DNA from: Alphaproteobacteria bacterium
GTDB lineage: Bacteria; Pseudomonadota; Alphaproteobacteria; Sphingomonadales; Sphingomonadaceae
Assembly (NCBI GenBank): GCA_003241875.1
Contig: QBLU01000018.1
Location: 60,801-102,375 of the forward strand
Direction: 5' to 3'
DNA: 41,575 bases
Shown here: in pieces, positions 16,866 through 28,124 of the stretch
How the letters are laid out: the number at the start of each line of letters is the position of its first letter
Position numbering within the stretch: the first letter of the stretch is position 1
Made by a program: the position numbers and the translations under genes
Notes under the pieces: model-generated
Told to the model about the DNA's origin: nothing
Seen by the model: only the letters and a program-made list of their open reading frames with translations
Databases searched by the model: none

Positions 16866-18265
16866 GCGGCGACAGCTGCCGGGCGGGCCAGCTCGGCGAT
16901 ATAGGCTTCGATGGCACCGAGTTCGGCGGGAAGGGTCACATAGCGTTCCTCACGGTCGAACAGCCCCTGCACCCGCGACGGCAGCGCCGGGCGAATGCCG
17001 CAGGCGCGTTCGACCGCGTCGGGGAATTTTGCCGGATGGGCGGTCGCCAGCGTGACCACCGGCGCCTGTGCGCCGCAAGCCCGAGCAGCGGCGAGACCGA
17101 TCGCAGTGTGCGGGTCGATGACATGGCCGCACTGGTCACGCGCCCAGCGGATGGTTTCGGCCATGGTGTCGGTGTCGATGCGGGCGCTGTCGAACGCCAG
17201 CGCGGCGCCGGCGCGTTGCCCGGCCGAGATCGACAGCGCCCGCGATGTTTCGAAGCCGCGCATCATCGCCGCGGTGGTACTGCCGTCGCGGCCGGCCAGG
17301 TCGAACAGCAGGCGTTCGAAATTGCTGCTGACCTGGATGTCCATCGATGGCGATGCCGTCGGCTTGACGATGCCGGCCGAATAGTCGCCGAGCGTCAGCG
17401 CCCGGTGCAGAATGTCGTTTTCATTGGTGGCGACGATCAGCCGGTCGATCGGCAGGCCCATCTGGCGCGCCACATAACCGGCAAAGACATCGCCGAAATT
17501 GCCGGTCGGCACCGAAAAGCTGACCTGATGCTCGGGCGCGCCCAGCCTGACGGCGGTGTAGAAATAATAGACCACCTGCAGCATCAGCCGCGCCCAGTTG
17601 ATCGAATTGACCGCCGAAAGCGAGAAGCGCCCGGCAAAGTCGCGATCGTTGAACATCGCCTTCACCAGCGCCTGGGCGTCGTCGAAATCACCCTCGATGG
17701 CGATGTTGTGGATGTTGGGCGCCAGCACCGTCGTCATCTGGCGGCGCTGCACGTCGGACACCCGCCCCTTGGGGTGGAGCATGAAGACTTCGACAGCGTC
17801 GCGGCCGGCAAGCGCATGGATCGCCGCCGAGCCGGTGTCGCCCGAGGTAGCGCCGACGATGGTGACATGCCGGCCCGAGCGGGCGAGAAACGCCTCGAAG
17901 AACAGGCCGAGCGCCTGCATCGCGACATCCTTGAAGGCAAGTGTCGGGCCGTGGAACAGCTCGAGCAGCCAGTGGCGCTGGTCGAGCTGTACCAATGGCG
18001 TCACCGCGGCATGGTCGAAGCCGGCATAGGCCCGCGTCAGCAGGCTGCGCAGCTCGGCCTCCGTCATCGCCGGGCCGACGAACGGCGCGCAGATGCGCAG
18101 CGCCGTTTCGACATAGGACAGCCCCGCCATGGCGGCGATCGCCGTGCGGCCGAAGCGCGGCCAGGTCTCCGGCACGTACAGCCCGCCGTCGCTGGCCAGG
18201 CCGGCAAGGGTCACCGCCTCGAAATCGAGGACCGGGGCCGCGCCGCGAGTTGAGATGTACCGCAT
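16862..18265 (-). CDS. thrC: Threonine synthase
   Basis: The protein has 467 residues and is a PLP enzyme that converts O-phosphohomoserine to threonine, the last step of threonine synthesis. It begins MRYISTRG, the standard start of this class. The PLP lysine is Lys112 in HGPTLAFKDVAMQALG, and the phosphate-binding region is VGATSGDTGSAAIHAL. ATG 18265 was chosen over the long upstream frame because family similarity begins exactly there. It sits 11 bases after surf1, and its stop overlaps the M16 start. It is probably a distal gene of the oxidase operon. Confidence 0.95.
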   Translation of the reverse strand: MRYISTRGAAPVLDFEAVTLAGLASDGGLYVPETWPRFGRTAIAAMAGLSYVETALRICAPFVGPAMTEAELRSLLTRAYAGFDHAAVTPLVQLDQRHWLLELFHGPTLAFKDVAMQALGLFFEAFLARSGRHVTIVGATSGDTGSAAIHALAGRDAVEVFMLHPKGRVSDVQRRQMTTVLAPNIHNIAIEGDFDDAQALVKAMFNDRDFAGRFSLSAVNSINWARLMLQVVYYFYTAVRLGAPEHQVSFSVPTGNFGDVFAGYVARQMGLPIDRLIVATNENDILHRALTLGDYSAGIVKPTASPSMDIQVSSNFERLLFDLAGRDGSTTAAMMRGFETSRALSISAGQRAGAALAFDSARIDTDTMAETIRWARDQCGHVIDPHTAIGLAAARACGAQAPVVTLATAHPAKFPDAVERACGIRPALPSRVQGLFDREERYVTLPAELGAIEAYIAELARPAAVAA

Positions 18266-18276
18266 GAATTGAGCGA

Positions 18277-18936
18277 TTAACGGTCCGCGGACACGGCGGC
18301 AACCGTTTCCCCACCCGGCGGCGTCAGCAGCCGTCGCCGCAGCCAGATCGCATAGATCGACGCCAGCACGGCAGCGAGCCCGAACCATTGCAGCGCGTAG
18401 GACAAATGGTTGTCGGGCAGGCTGTCCGCCGCGGGCATTTGCGACCGCTGCAACGGCGGCACCGCGGTGTCGGGGATCAGCATGAACTGGGGCCGGTCGG
18501 GCGCCTCGCCATACGGCCGCTCGATGATCAGGCCGCGGAACACCGTGTCGACATGGACGGGGATTGCCGCCGCATCGGGACGCCGCGTCCAGCCCGCGAC
18601 CGCGACGATGTCGGGCGGCTTGCGGTTCGGCCGGCACGACACCAGCAGCAGATAGCCCGGCACGCCGCCGATGCTGGTGCCGCCCTTCAGATCATAGGGC
18701 AGCACGTCGCCGGGATGGCAGGGCAGCTCGGCACGGCGATATTGCACGCTCTTCTTGCCGATCATCGACAGGTAATAGTCGGCCGGCGTCAGCAGCGGCT
18801 GCTCGGGCGCGGCGGCGAGCCTGGCCAGCAGCGCCTGTTTCCACACCCGGCGATCGAGCTGCCAGGCGCCGAGGCTGAGCAGGATCGCGAGCATGACGGC
18901 GGTCAGCAGCGTCGGGAACAGCAGGCCGCGTTTCAC
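18277..18936 (-). CDS. SURF1 family cytochrome oxidase assembly protein
   Basis: The protein has 219 residues, with an N-terminal membrane helix (about 5-25, LLFPTLLTAVMLAILLSLGAW), the family motif LGAWQLDRRVWKQALL, a periplasmic domain, and a C-terminal helix (about 188-208) ending in RRRLL. Surf1 helps insert heme a into subunit I of aa3 oxidases. The start is GTG 18936, overlapping the stop of the DUF983 gene by four bases. No upstream ATG fits the family, and the longer frame runs back through DUF983. Its place in the ctaCDBGE operon supports the call. Confidence 0.9.
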   Translation of the reverse strand: MKRGLLFPTLLTAVMLAILLSLGAWQLDRRVWKQALLARLAAAPEQPLLTPADYYLSMIGKKSVQYRRAELPCHPGDVLPYDLKGGTSIGGVPGYLLLVSCRPNRKPPDIVAVAGWTRRPDAAAIPVHVDTVFRGLIIERPYGEAPDRPQFMLIPDTAVPPLQRSQMPAADSLPDNHLSYALQWFGLAAVLASIYAIWLRRRLLTPPGGETVAAVSADR

Positions 18937-19307
18937 AACCGGCCCTGACGCGCCTCGTGACGATATTCGAGCGCCAGCAGCAAGGCCTTGCTGAACCGCA
19001 GCATGGCGAGGGTCAGCACCAGCGTCAGCGGCAGCCAGAGCAGCACATGGACATACCAGGCCGGCTCTACCGACAGCTCCAGCCACATGGCGAGCCCGGT
19101 GACGATGGCGCCGATGATAAGGATGAGGAAGCTGGCGGCGCCGTCACCGACGTTGAAGGCGAGGAAATCCAGGCCGCAGTTGCTGCACGCGGGGGCAAAA
19201 GCGATCAGGCTGGCGAACAGCCGGCCCTTGCCGCAGCGCGGGCAGCAGCCGCCGATCGCCACCCGCACCGGCGCCAGCGCCGGTGCAGGAGGCGACGGAT
19301 CAGCCAA
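18933..19307 (-). CDS. DUF983 zinc-ribbon membrane protein
   Basis: The protein has about 124 residues. Two CxxC knuckles near the N-terminus (CCPRCGKGRLF and CSNCGLDF) are followed by two membrane helices (about 50-75 and 80-103). This is the DUF983 family regularly found between ctaE and surf1 in alphaproteobacterial oxidase operons; its function is unknown. The start is uncertain. TTG 19307 overlaps the ctaE stop by eight bases, and GTG codons at 19268 or 19262 are alternatives. None has an obvious ribosome binding site, which suggests translational coupling to ctaE. Confidence 0.8.
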   Translation of the reverse strand: MADPSPPAPALAPVRVAIGGCCPRCGKGRLFASLIAFAPACSNCGLDFLAFNVGDGAASFLILIIGAIVTGLAMWLELSVEPAWYVHVLLWLPLTLVLTLAMLRFSKALLLALEYRHEARQGRL

Positions 19308-20133
19308 AGGCGTTGTGCACGACGGCCGCACCGAACTTCGATCCCCAGACATAGATGGAGATGAACAGGAACAGCCAGACGACGTCGACGAAGTGCCAGT
19401 ACCAGGCCGCGGCTTCGAAGCCGAAATGCTGCCGCGGGGTGAAGTCGCCCTTGTAGACGCGCGCCAGGCAGACGGCGAGGAAGATGGTGCCGACGATGAC
19501 ATGGAAGCCGTGGAAGCCGGTCGCCATGTAGAAGGACGCGCCATAGATGTCGCCGGCGATGCCGAAGCTGGCGTGATGATACTCATACGCCTGGATGCAG
19601 CTGAAGATGATGCCGAGACCGATGGTCAGCCACAGGCCCTGCTTCAGGCCCTTGCGATCGCCATGGATCAGCGCGTGGTGCGCCCAGGTCACAGTGGTGC
19701 CCGACAGCAGCAGGATCAGCGTGTTCATCAGCGGGAAGACGAAGGGATCGAGCACTTCGATGCCCTTGGGCGGCCACACGCCGTCGATGCCCTCGTGCAG
19801 CTTGGGGTAGAGCGCCGCATTGAAATAGGCCCAGAACCAGGCGACGAAGAACATCACTTCGGACGCGATGAACAGGATCATGCCATAGCGGTGGTGCAGC
19901 TGGACAACCGGCGTGTGATCACCGGTGTTGGCCTCGTGGACGACGCTCGACCACCAGAAGAAGAACATGGCGGTCACGGCGATCAGGCCGAGGAAGAACA
20001 CCGGCATGCCCCAGGCGGTCTCGTGCATCCAGCCGATGCCGCCGGCAGCCAGCACCAGCGACGCGAACGACATGGCGATCGGCCACGGCGACGGGTTGAG
20101 AATATGATAATCGTGGGTCTTGCCGGCGGCCAT
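19300..20133 (-). CDS. ctaE: Cytochrome c oxidase subunit III
   Basis: The protein has 277 residues and seven predicted helices, the normal form for aa3 subunit III. It begins MAAGKTHDYHILNPSPWP, and shows the conserved SSEVMFFVAWFWAYFNAAL stretch and GFHGFHVIVGTIFL near the C-terminus, ending WYWHFVDVVWLFLFISIYVWG. Subunit III carries structural lipids and sustains proton uptake into the D pathway. It lies six bases after ctaG and overlaps the DUF983 gene. Confidence 0.97.
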   Translation of the reverse strand: MAAGKTHDYHILNPSPWPIAMSFASLVLAAGGIGWMHETAWGMPVFFLGLIAVTAMFFFWWSSVVHEANTGDHTPVVQLHHRYGMILFIASEVMFFVAWFWAYFNAALYPKLHEGIDGVWPPKGIEVLDPFVFPLMNTLILLLSGTTVTWAHHALIHGDRKGLKQGLWLTIGLGIIFSCIQAYEYHHASFGIAGDIYGASFYMATGFHGFHVIVGTIFLAVCLARVYKGDFTPRQHFGFEAAAWYWHFVDVVWLFLFISIYVWGSKFGAAVVHNAFG

Positions 20134-20138
20134 CAGCC

Positions 20139-20747
20139 CTAGCCCTTGTTTTCAATTTTGGTTGCAGCGGCGCTTAGCGGCTTTGGGGCCGGATTGTCCA
20201 CCGGGTAGAAGGTGTAGCTCAACGTGATCTCGTCGATCTTGCGCGCATCGGGGTCATCGAGGATCGCCGGGTCGACAAAGAAGGTCACCGGCATCTCGAC
20301 GGTTTCGCCGGCCGCCAGCGTCTGCTCGGTAAAGCAGAAGCATTCGATCTTGCGAAAATACTGCCCGGCGGTATCGGGCGAAACGTTGAAGATGGCGCGC
20401 CCCGTCGTGGCGGTGCCGGCCGTCGACGTCGCCCGATAGAAGGCCAGCCGCTTTTCGCCGATGGTGATCGTCTGCTCGCGATCCCGTGGCTGGAACTTCC
20501 AGGTCATGCCGGGCGCCGTGTTCGAATCGAAGCGGATCTTGATGGTGCGACCACCGAGCGAGCGCAGCGTCTGCGCATCGGGCAGCGCCGTCGCCTCGGC
20601 ACGGCCGGTGGTGCCGCCAAAGCCCGTCGCCTGGCAGAACAGCCGGTACAGCGGCACGCTGGCATAGGCGAGGCCGATCATCGCCAGCGCGATGCCGGCG
20701 GCAAGCAGCGCCGTCCTGCGCCGGGCGCGGAGCGCGAGGTCGGTCAT
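20139..20747 (-). CDS. ctaG: Cytochrome c oxidase assembly protein CtaG (Cox11)
   Basis: The protein has 202 residues. It is a single-pass inner membrane protein (helix about 12-32) with a periplasmic immunoglobulin-like domain. The copper-binding motif CFCF appears in KIECFCFTEQTL, and an upstream Cys lies in LFCQATGFGGTT. Cox11 delivers copper to the CuB site of subunit I. The C-terminal ITLSYTFYPVD segment is conserved. The start overlaps the stop of the small upstream gene by four bases (ATGA), so translation is coupled. Confidence 0.95.
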   Translation of the reverse strand: MTDLALRARRRTALLAAGIALAMIGLAYASVPLYRLFCQATGFGGTTGRAEATALPDAQTLRSLGGRTIKIRFDSNTAPGMTWKFQPRDREQTITIGEKRLAFYRATSTAGTATTGRAIFNVSPDTAGQYFRKIECFCFTEQTLAAGETVEMPVTFFVDPAILDDPDARKIDEITLSYTFYPVDNPAPKPLSAAATKIENKG

Positions 20748-20962
20748 GGCGCCGCCTGCCGGGGCTGTGCCGGGCTCGAAGGCTGTGCCTGGCTGAAGCC
20801 AGGCTGGGGCTTTCCGTTCTGCAGACCGGGCGCCATGCGGACAACTGTGATGCCGAAGAACAGCAGCACAAGCGCGCCGAGCAGGAGCCCGAGCGCGGTG
20901 TTGCGCGACTTGCGGCGTGCGTCGAATGCGGCCTTTTCCGCCGGGGTCCAGCCGGCGCTCAT
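20744..20962 (-). CDS. Small CoxF-like membrane protein of the oxidase operon
   Basis: The protein has 72 residues: a charged N-terminus (WTPAEKAAFDARRKSRN), one hydrophobic helix (about 23-42, ALGLLLGALVLLFFGITVVR), and a Pro/Gln-rich tail. Proteins of this size and pattern (often called CoxF) sit between ctaB and ctaG in alphaproteobacteria; their role is not established. The ATG at 20962 overlaps the ctaB stop and its own stop overlaps ctaG, both by four bases. A much longer in-frame extension is ctaB in another frame and was discarded. Confidence 0.85.
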   Translation of the reverse strand: MSAGWTPAEKAAFDARRKSRNTALGLLLGALVLLFFGITVVRMAPGLQNGKPQPGFSQAQPSSPAQPRQAAP

Positions 20963-21930
20963 GCCAGCAACAGACGGTTGGCGACCAGCGCGCCGAACAG
21001 GCAGGCGAGGTACAGCAGGCTGAACTTGAACAGCTGCTTTTCGTTGGCCATGTCGGCGGCGATCTCGCCGGTGCTGCGCGAGACTTTCCAGGCCATCCAG
21101 AGGAACAGGCCGCCCAGCGTCACCGCCGTGCCGCCATAGACCCAGCCGGTAAGGCCGAGCACGGCGGGCGCGATCGAGACCGGCACCAGCAGCAGCGAAT
21201 AGCCAAGGATGCGGCCGCGGGTATGCGCAAGACCATGCGTGACCGGCAGCATCGGCACGCCGGCCTTGGAATAATCGGCCTCCATGAACAGCGCCAGGGC
21301 CCAGAAATGCGGCGGCGTCCACAGGAAGATGATGGCGAACAGCAACCATGGCAGCAGCGATGTGTCGCCGGTAACCGCGGCCCAGCCCACGATCACCGGG
21401 AAGGCGCCGGCGGCACCACCGATGACGATGTTCTGCGGCGTCCGGCGCTTGAGCCAGACGGTATAGACCATGACGTAGAACAGCACCGACACCGCCAGCC
21501 AGAAGGCCGCGACCCAGTTCACTGCCAGGCCCATGATCGCCACCGCGCCGATGCTGAGCGCCACGCCAAAGGCCAGCGCCTCGTGCCGCTCCATCTTGCC
21601 GGCCGGCAGCGGCCGCCCGGCGGTGCGCTTCATCAGCGCGTCGATGTCCGATTCATACCATTGGTTCAGCGCGCCCGAAGCGCCGGCGGCGACGGCGATG
21701 CAAAGGATGGCGACAAAGCCCAGGAACGGGTGGATCGCGCCCGGCGCCGCGACCATCGCACAGGCGGCGGTGAACACCACCAGCGTCATAACCCGCGGCT
21801 TCAGCAGGGCGAAATAATCGCGCCATTCCGCAAAAGCGGTCGTCGGCGGTGCCGACAAGAAGGCGGGGGTCGGCGGTGCCGACAAAATACCGGGCGCCGG
21901 TGCGGTCGCAAAGGGGGTCGAGGTCGTCAT
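20959..21930 (-). CDS. ctaB: Protoheme IX farnesyltransferase (heme O synthase)
   Basis: The protein has 323 residues and is a UbiA-superfamily polytopic enzyme adding a farnesyl group to heme B. The prenyl-diphosphate site is NQWYESDIDALMKRT, followed by RPLPAGKM; a second acidic region is MEADYSKAGVPMLPV. About eight or nine helices follow FALLKPRVMTLVVFTA. The N-terminus is unusually long (about 34 residues before the family start) because of a tandem repeat encoding LSAPPTPAF and LSAPPTTAF. Heme O is then converted to heme A; no ctaA is present here. Confidence 0.96.
   Translation of the reverse strand: MTTSTPFATAPAPGILSAPPTPAFLSAPPTTAFAEWRDYFALLKPRVMTLVVFTAACAMVAAPGAIHPFLGFVAILCIAVAAGASGALNQWYESDIDALMKRTAGRPLPAGKMERHEALAFGVALSIGAVAIMGLAVNWVAAFWLAVSVLFYVMVYTVWLKRRTPQNIVIGGAAGAFPVIVGWAAVTGDTSLLPWLLFAIIFLWTPPHFWALALFMEADYSKAGVPMLPVTHGLAHTRGRILGYSLLLVPVSIAPAVLGLTGWVYGGTAVTLGGLFLWMAWKVSRSTGEIAADMANEKQLFKFSLLYLACLFGALVANRLLLA
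21842..21885 (-). repeat. Tandem palindromic repeat in the ctaB N-terminus
   Basis: Two identical 17-bp copies (21842-21858 and 21869-21885) lie 27 bp apart. Each contains GTCGGC-GGT-GCCGAC, a perfect 6-bp hairpin. The period is nine codons, so the reading frame is kept and the protein gains two LSAPPT units. Confidence 0.8.
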
Positions 21931-21953
21931 GGAACGCGGGTCACTCTATGCAT

Positions 21954-21986
21954 TGCCCCCGGCGTGCAGGAACGCACGCCGGGGCA
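21954..21986 (-). other. Intercistronic hairpin between ctaD and ctaB
   Basis: TGCCCC-C-GGCGTGC (21954-21967) pairs with GCACGCCGGGGCA (21974-21986): 13 bp with one bulged C and a six-base loop. It lies 14 bases past the ctaD stop with no T-run on the minus strand. It is more likely an mRNA-stability or partial attenuation element than a full terminator. Confidence 0.55.
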
Positions 21987-22000
21987 TCATGCTGCCGATC

Positions 22001-24707
<2,707 letters not shown>

Positions 24708-24813
24708 GGCCCCATGACAAAATCAGCCGAACCATCCGTCCGGCAAGGAATGCGCCCCTATGGCGCGATGCAGCGCAAGGAGCAAGCGGGTGATGTGTCG
24801 CGGGGGACGCGCG

Positions 24814-25635
24814 TCAGGCCCGCAAGTCGGCAAAAACCGCCTCCTGCTTCGCCATCTGCGCCTTTACCGCGTTGGGGACATCGTCGCCCTGCAGCATCCC
24901 GGCGTTCCACACGGCGACATATTCGAGGCCCTGCTCGATGGTCTGGCTGCGGCCCTCGTTCAGCACCTGCTTGATGCCGGCGATGACCAGCGGCGACTTG
25001 GCGGCGATCTGCAGCGCCATCGCCTCGGCGGCCGCCAGCGCCGCCTCATGGTCGGCGGCAACGGCGTTGACGAAGCCATATTGCCTGGCCTCGGCCGCAG
25101 GAAAGCGCCGGCCGGTATAGGCGAGTTCGCGGATCAGCCCCTGCGGCAGCAGGTACGGAATGCGCTGCAGCGTGCCGACATCGGCGACGATGGCGATGTT
25201 GACCTCCTGGACGGTGAAAAAGGCATTCTCGGTGCAGATGCGCATGTCGCAGGCGGTAACGAAATCGACGCCGCCACCGATGCAGCCGCCCTGCACCACC
25301 GCGATCACCGGCACGCGGCAGCGATCGACGACGTTGAACGTCTCCTGCATCTGCTTGACGTGGCGCCGAAAGGATTCGCGCGCCCGGCCCGGATCGTTGG
25401 CGGCACCGCCGCCGAGGCTGGACGCCGCCATGCCGAGATCGAGCCCCGCGGTGAAGTGCCGCCCGGTCGAGGCGATGATGACGGCGCGCACCCGCATGTC
25501 GGTGTCGATGGCGGCAAACACATCGATCAGCTCGGTCCAGAACGCCTTGTTCATCGTGTTGAGCTCGTCGGGCCGCTTCATCGTCACCCGGGCAATGGCG
25601 CCGTCGACGCGATAATCGAGCGTGGTCAGTTCCAT
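24814..25635 (-). CDS. Crotonase family protein, dienoyl-CoA isomerase-like
   Basis: The protein has 273 residues. The CoA-binding and oxyanion regions are [10 protein letters not shown] (about 60-69) and [17 protein letters not shown] (117-132). The stretch [17 protein letters not shown] (about 144-160) matches the delta-3,5-delta-2,4-dienoyl-CoA isomerase subgroup, which uses acidic residues there, better than plain enoyl-CoA hydratases. It probably acts in breakdown of unsaturated fatty acids. ATG 25635 has AGGAAT upstream; the long in-frame extension reads antisense to the next gene. It diverges from the [2Fe-2S] protein gene 31 bp away. Confidence 0.85.
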   Translation of the reverse strand: MELTTLDYRVDGAIARVTMKRPDELNTMNKAFWTELIDVFAAIDTDMRVRAVIIASTGRHFTAGLDLGMAASSLGGGAANDPGRARESFRRHVKQMQETFNVVDRCRVPVIAVVQGGCIGGGVDFVTACDMRICTENAFFTVQEVNIAIVADVGTLQRIPYLLPQGLIRELAYTGRRFPAAEARQYGFVNAVAADHEAALAAAEAMALQIAAKSPLVIAGIKQVLNEGRSQTIEQGLEYVAVWNAGMLQGDDVPNAVKAQMAKQEAVFADLRA

Positions 25636-25666
25636 GGAAGATTCCTTTCGGCTATGCCCATCATCG

Positions 25667-26191
25667 ATGACCAAATTCACCGTCAACGGCAATCCTGTGC
25701 ATTTCAAGATGCCGCCCGAAACGCCCCTGCTGTGGGCGCTGCGCGATGCGTCGAACCTGACAGGCACCAAATACGGCTGTGGCGCCGGGCTGTGCGGTGC
25801 TTGCACCGTCCATATCGACGGCAAGGCGCAGCGCAGCTGCCAGGTTCCGATCGGCAGCATCGAGGGCACGTTCGTGACAACGATCGAAGGGCTGTCCGAT
25901 GATCGCAGCCATGTCGTCCAACAGGCCTGGATGGCCGAACAGGTGCCGCAATGCGGTTACTGCCAGTCGGGCATGATCATGGCCGTGGCGGCGATGCTGA
26001 AGGATATTCCGCACCCGAGCGATTCCGATATCGACGCGACCATCACCAACCTGTGCCGCTGCGGCACCTATCCGCGGATCCGGAAGGCGATTCACCGGGC
26101 GGCGCGCGGCAATGTCGATTCGGGCGTGCCATCACCTGACACGACCTCTTCGGAAGCGGCCCGCATCGCGCCGAGCCTCAAGGCGCGCTGA
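25667..26191 (+). CDS. [2Fe-2S] subunit of a xanthine dehydrogenase-family hydroxylase (orphan)
   Basis: The protein has 174 residues and resembles IorA/CoxS small subunits. The plant-type [2Fe-2S] cluster uses Cys38, Cys43, Cys46 and Cys58 ([21 protein letters not shown] region). The second cluster uses Cys96, Cys99, Cys130 and Cys132 (CGYCQSG and [14 protein letters not shown]). The last 25 residues are an extra Ser/Thr/Pro-rich tail. Such proteins pass electrons from a molybdenum-binding large subunit, which usually follows directly; here the next gene is convergent and unrelated. ATG 25667 is the family start; its ribosome binding site is weak. Confidence 0.88.
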   Translation: MTKFTVNGNPVHFKMPPETPLLWALRDASNLTGTKYGCGAGLCGACTVHIDGKAQRSCQVPIGSIEGTFVTTIEGLSDDRSHVVQQAWMAEQVPQCGYCQSGMIMAVAAMLKDIPHPSDSDIDATITNLCRCGTYPRIRKAIHRAARGNVDSGVPSPDTTSSEAARIAPSLKAR

Positions 26192-26737
26192 TCAGAACGG
26201 GTTGAGGGTGTAACCCGCCTGCTGCAGCAGCGCGTGACTGCTCATCGCCGAAACCGCCATCTTCACGCCCGGCAAAAGCTCGGCGTTGGCGATGCCCCGC
26301 GATGCCGCGGATTGCCCGCAAAGGTGAAACGCGACACCTTTTTCGATCATCTGCGCAATTGCAGTGGCGTTGCCATTGGCCTTGCCGCCATGTCGGGCAG
26401 CGTAGGCGGCAGGCTGCAGCAGATCGTCCGACGCCGCGCCATGGACCACGATCGCGACGCGTATCGCCGACAATGGCACGCCGGCGTCGACATGCTGGTT
26501 GATGAAGCGGGCGGCGGTCTCGATGCCCCGGCTCAGTTCGCCCGGGGTGGCGCCCTCGGACACATCGAACGCGACCTTGAACTCCGTGCCGGCGGGTATC
26601 GCGACGTCGCTTTTCACCGTCGCGATCGGCGCGAAGTCTGTGAACACCGGACCCGGATGAAACGCCGATCGCCCCGGCGCGGGCGCCATCGCTGGCAGCA
26701 GCAACAGCAAAGCCGGCAGCAGAAATCGGCGCTTCAT
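26192..26737 (-). CDS. Exported DsrE/DsrF-like protein
   Basis: The protein has 181 residues with a signal peptide (MKRRFLLPALLLLLPAMAPA). The DsrE-like fold is suggested by IRVAIVVHGAASDDLL, NATAIAQMIEKGVAFHLCGQSAASRGI and a terminal VKMAVSAMSSHALLQQAGYTLNPF. The Cys in HLCGQS matches the position of the active Cys in some DsrE family sulfur carriers. Secreted members are common but uncharacterised. It starts ten bases after the nitronate monooxygenase gene and is probably co-transcribed. ATG 26737 was chosen because the signal peptide begins there. Confidence 0.78.
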   Translation of the reverse strand: MKRRFLLPALLLLLPAMAPAPGRSAFHPGPVFTDFAPIATVKSDVAIPAGTEFKVAFDVSEGATPGELSRGIETAARFINQHVDAGVPLSAIRVAIVVHGAASDDLLQPAAYAARHGGKANGNATAIAQMIEKGVAFHLCGQSAASRGIANAELLPGVKMAVSAMSSHALLQQAGYTLNPF

Positions 26738-26747
26738 TTCATTCCCC

Positions 26748-27704
26748 TCAGGCGGCGCGCGGCATCCCGCGCAGAACCGCTTCCGCTTCTGCCATGATTC
26801 GCCGCACGATGTCGCCCGCCGGCGGGATATCGTGAATGGCGCCGCCGCCCTGCCCGGCCGCAAGGCACTGCCGCGCCGGATCGACATTGTCGACGACGCC
26901 GGCAATGGGCCCGAGCCGGTTGAGCTCGACCGATTCGGCGACCTGGGCAAAGAACGGCTTGGCCTGCTTGCCTTCGAATTCGCGAGTCGATTCATTGGCG
27001 ATGGCACGCAGCGTCTTGCCGGTGAACACCTTGCTGATGACGGTGTCGCTCTCGCTCATCGCGACGATGGCATCCTTGTATGGCTGGCCGGCGTGCGCCT
27101 CGACGCTGGCGATGAAGCGCGTGCCCATCCAGACGCCGGTGCAGCCAAACGCCAGCGCCGCCGCCAGCCCGCGGCCGTCGAACAGCCCGCCGGCCGCCAC
27201 CACCGGAATGTCGACGGCATCGACGACCTGCGGCCACAAGGCCACCGACGCGACGCTGCCGGTGTGCCCGCCGGCCTCTGTCCCTTGCGCGATGATGACG
27301 TCACAGCCGGCCTCGGCGGCCTTGACCGCATGGCGGACGTTGCCGGCCATGCACATGACGATGACGCCGGCCTGCTTCAGCTGCTCGACGATGGCGACCG
27401 GCACGCCCAGCCCGGCGATGAACGCCTTGGCGCCGCCCTTGATGATGACATCGACGCTGGCGGTCAGCGATTCGGGTTGGGCGGTGAGCAGGTCGACGCC
27501 GAACGGCTTGTCGGTCAGGTCGCGCACCCGCGCCATCTGTTCGGCGATGCCGCGCGGTGAGACACCGGCCATGCCGAGCGAGCCGAAGCCGCCGGCAGCG
27601 CTGACCGCGGCGCAGACCTCGGCATAGGACACCCCGCCCATGCCGGCGAGGAGAACGGGATGCTCGACACCGAGCAGATCGCAGATTTTGGTGTGGATGG
27701 TCAT
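26748..27704 (-). CDS. Nitronate monooxygenase (2-nitropropane dioxygenase-like)
   Basis: The protein has 318 residues and is an FMN-dependent TIM-barrel enzyme of the NMO family, which oxidises alkyl nitronates. Features are HPVLLAGMGGVSYAEVCAAV at the N-terminus, IIAQGTEAGGHTGSVASVALWPQ with the conserved His, VVAAGGLFDGRGLAAALAFG (phosphate loop), and MGTRFIAS. ATG 27704 is preceded by AAGGACAG. The longer in-frame extension reads into the repeat element upstream and is rejected. Members are often named generically, so a different flavin monooxygenase or enoyl reductase role is possible. Confidence 0.88.
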   Translation of the reverse strand: MTIHTKICDLLGVEHPVLLAGMGGVSYAEVCAAVSAAGGFGSLGMAGVSPRGIAEQMARVRDLTDKPFGVDLLTAQPESLTASVDVIIKGGAKAFIAGLGVPVAIVEQLKQAGVIVMCMAGNVRHAVKAAEAGCDVIIAQGTEAGGHTGSVASVALWPQVVDAVDIPVVAAGGLFDGRGLAAALAFGCTGVWMGTRFIASVEAHAGQPYKDAIVAMSESDTVISKVFTGKTLRAIANESTREFEGKQAKPFFAQVAESVELNRLGPIAGVVDNVDPARQCLAAGQGGGAIHDIPPAGDIVRRIMAEAEAVLRGMPRAA

Positions 27705-28123
27705 GCTTGTCTGTCCTTGCTTCCCCTCTCCCCTTGAGGGAGAGGGGTGGCGCGCAGCGCCGGGGTGAGGGTGCGGAGAGCGGTGGCAATCCGGAAACAC
27801 ACGCGGTCGAGCCGTTCGAGCACATCGGCATTGGCAAAGCGCAGCACGGTCAGGCCCTTGCCGGCGAGCCAGGCCGTTCGAGCGGCATCATACGCCTCCC
27901 GGTCCAGGTGTCCCGCGCCGTCGAGTTCGAGGATCAATCCTGCCTGCGCGCAATAGAAGTCGACAATGAACGGACCGACCGGCTGCTGGCGCCGGAAACG
28001 AACCCCGAGCCGGCCGTTGCGCAGCGCCTGCCAGAGCTTCCGCTCGGCCGGCGTCGCATCGGCACGCAGCGTGCGAGCACGGGGGATGAGCGTTCCGGCG
28101 TCATAATTCGGTCGATACGGCAC
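27701..28123 (-). CDS. DUF559 endonuclease-domain protein bounded by inverted repeats
   Basis: The protein has 140 residues of the DUF559 family, related to the Vsr/restriction-endonuclease fold. It shows RARTLRADATPAERKLWQAL, the core FRRQQPVGPFIVDFYCAQAGLILELDGAGH with its conserved acidic residues, and a final VLRFANADVL strand. GTG 28123 lies immediately at the edge of the right repeat, whose GAGGGTGA doubles as the ribosome binding site. The last 25 residues (from about TLTPALRATPLPQGERG) are encoded by the left repeat, and the stop overlaps the nitronate monooxygenase start by four bases. The biological role of DUF559 proteins is unknown. Confidence 0.8.
   Translation of the reverse strand: MPYRPNYDAGTLIPRARTLRADATPAERKLWQALRNGRLGVRFRRQQPVGPFIVDFYCAQAGLILELDGAGHLDREAYDAARTAWLAGKGLTVLRFANADVLERLDRVCFRIATALRTLTPALRATPLPQGERGSKDRQA
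27723..27773 (+). repeat. Left inverted repeat of the DUF559 cassette
   Basis: CCCCTCTCCC (27723-27732) and GGGAGAGGGG (27738-27747) form a perfect 10-bp hairpin with a five-base loop. A second small hairpin GGCGC-GCA-GCGCC (27749-27761) and GGGGTGAGGGTG (27762-27773) follow. The element is mirrored at 28125-28179 and belongs to a palindromic repeat type common between genes in proteobacteria. Confidence 0.85.
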
Positions 28124-28124
28124 T

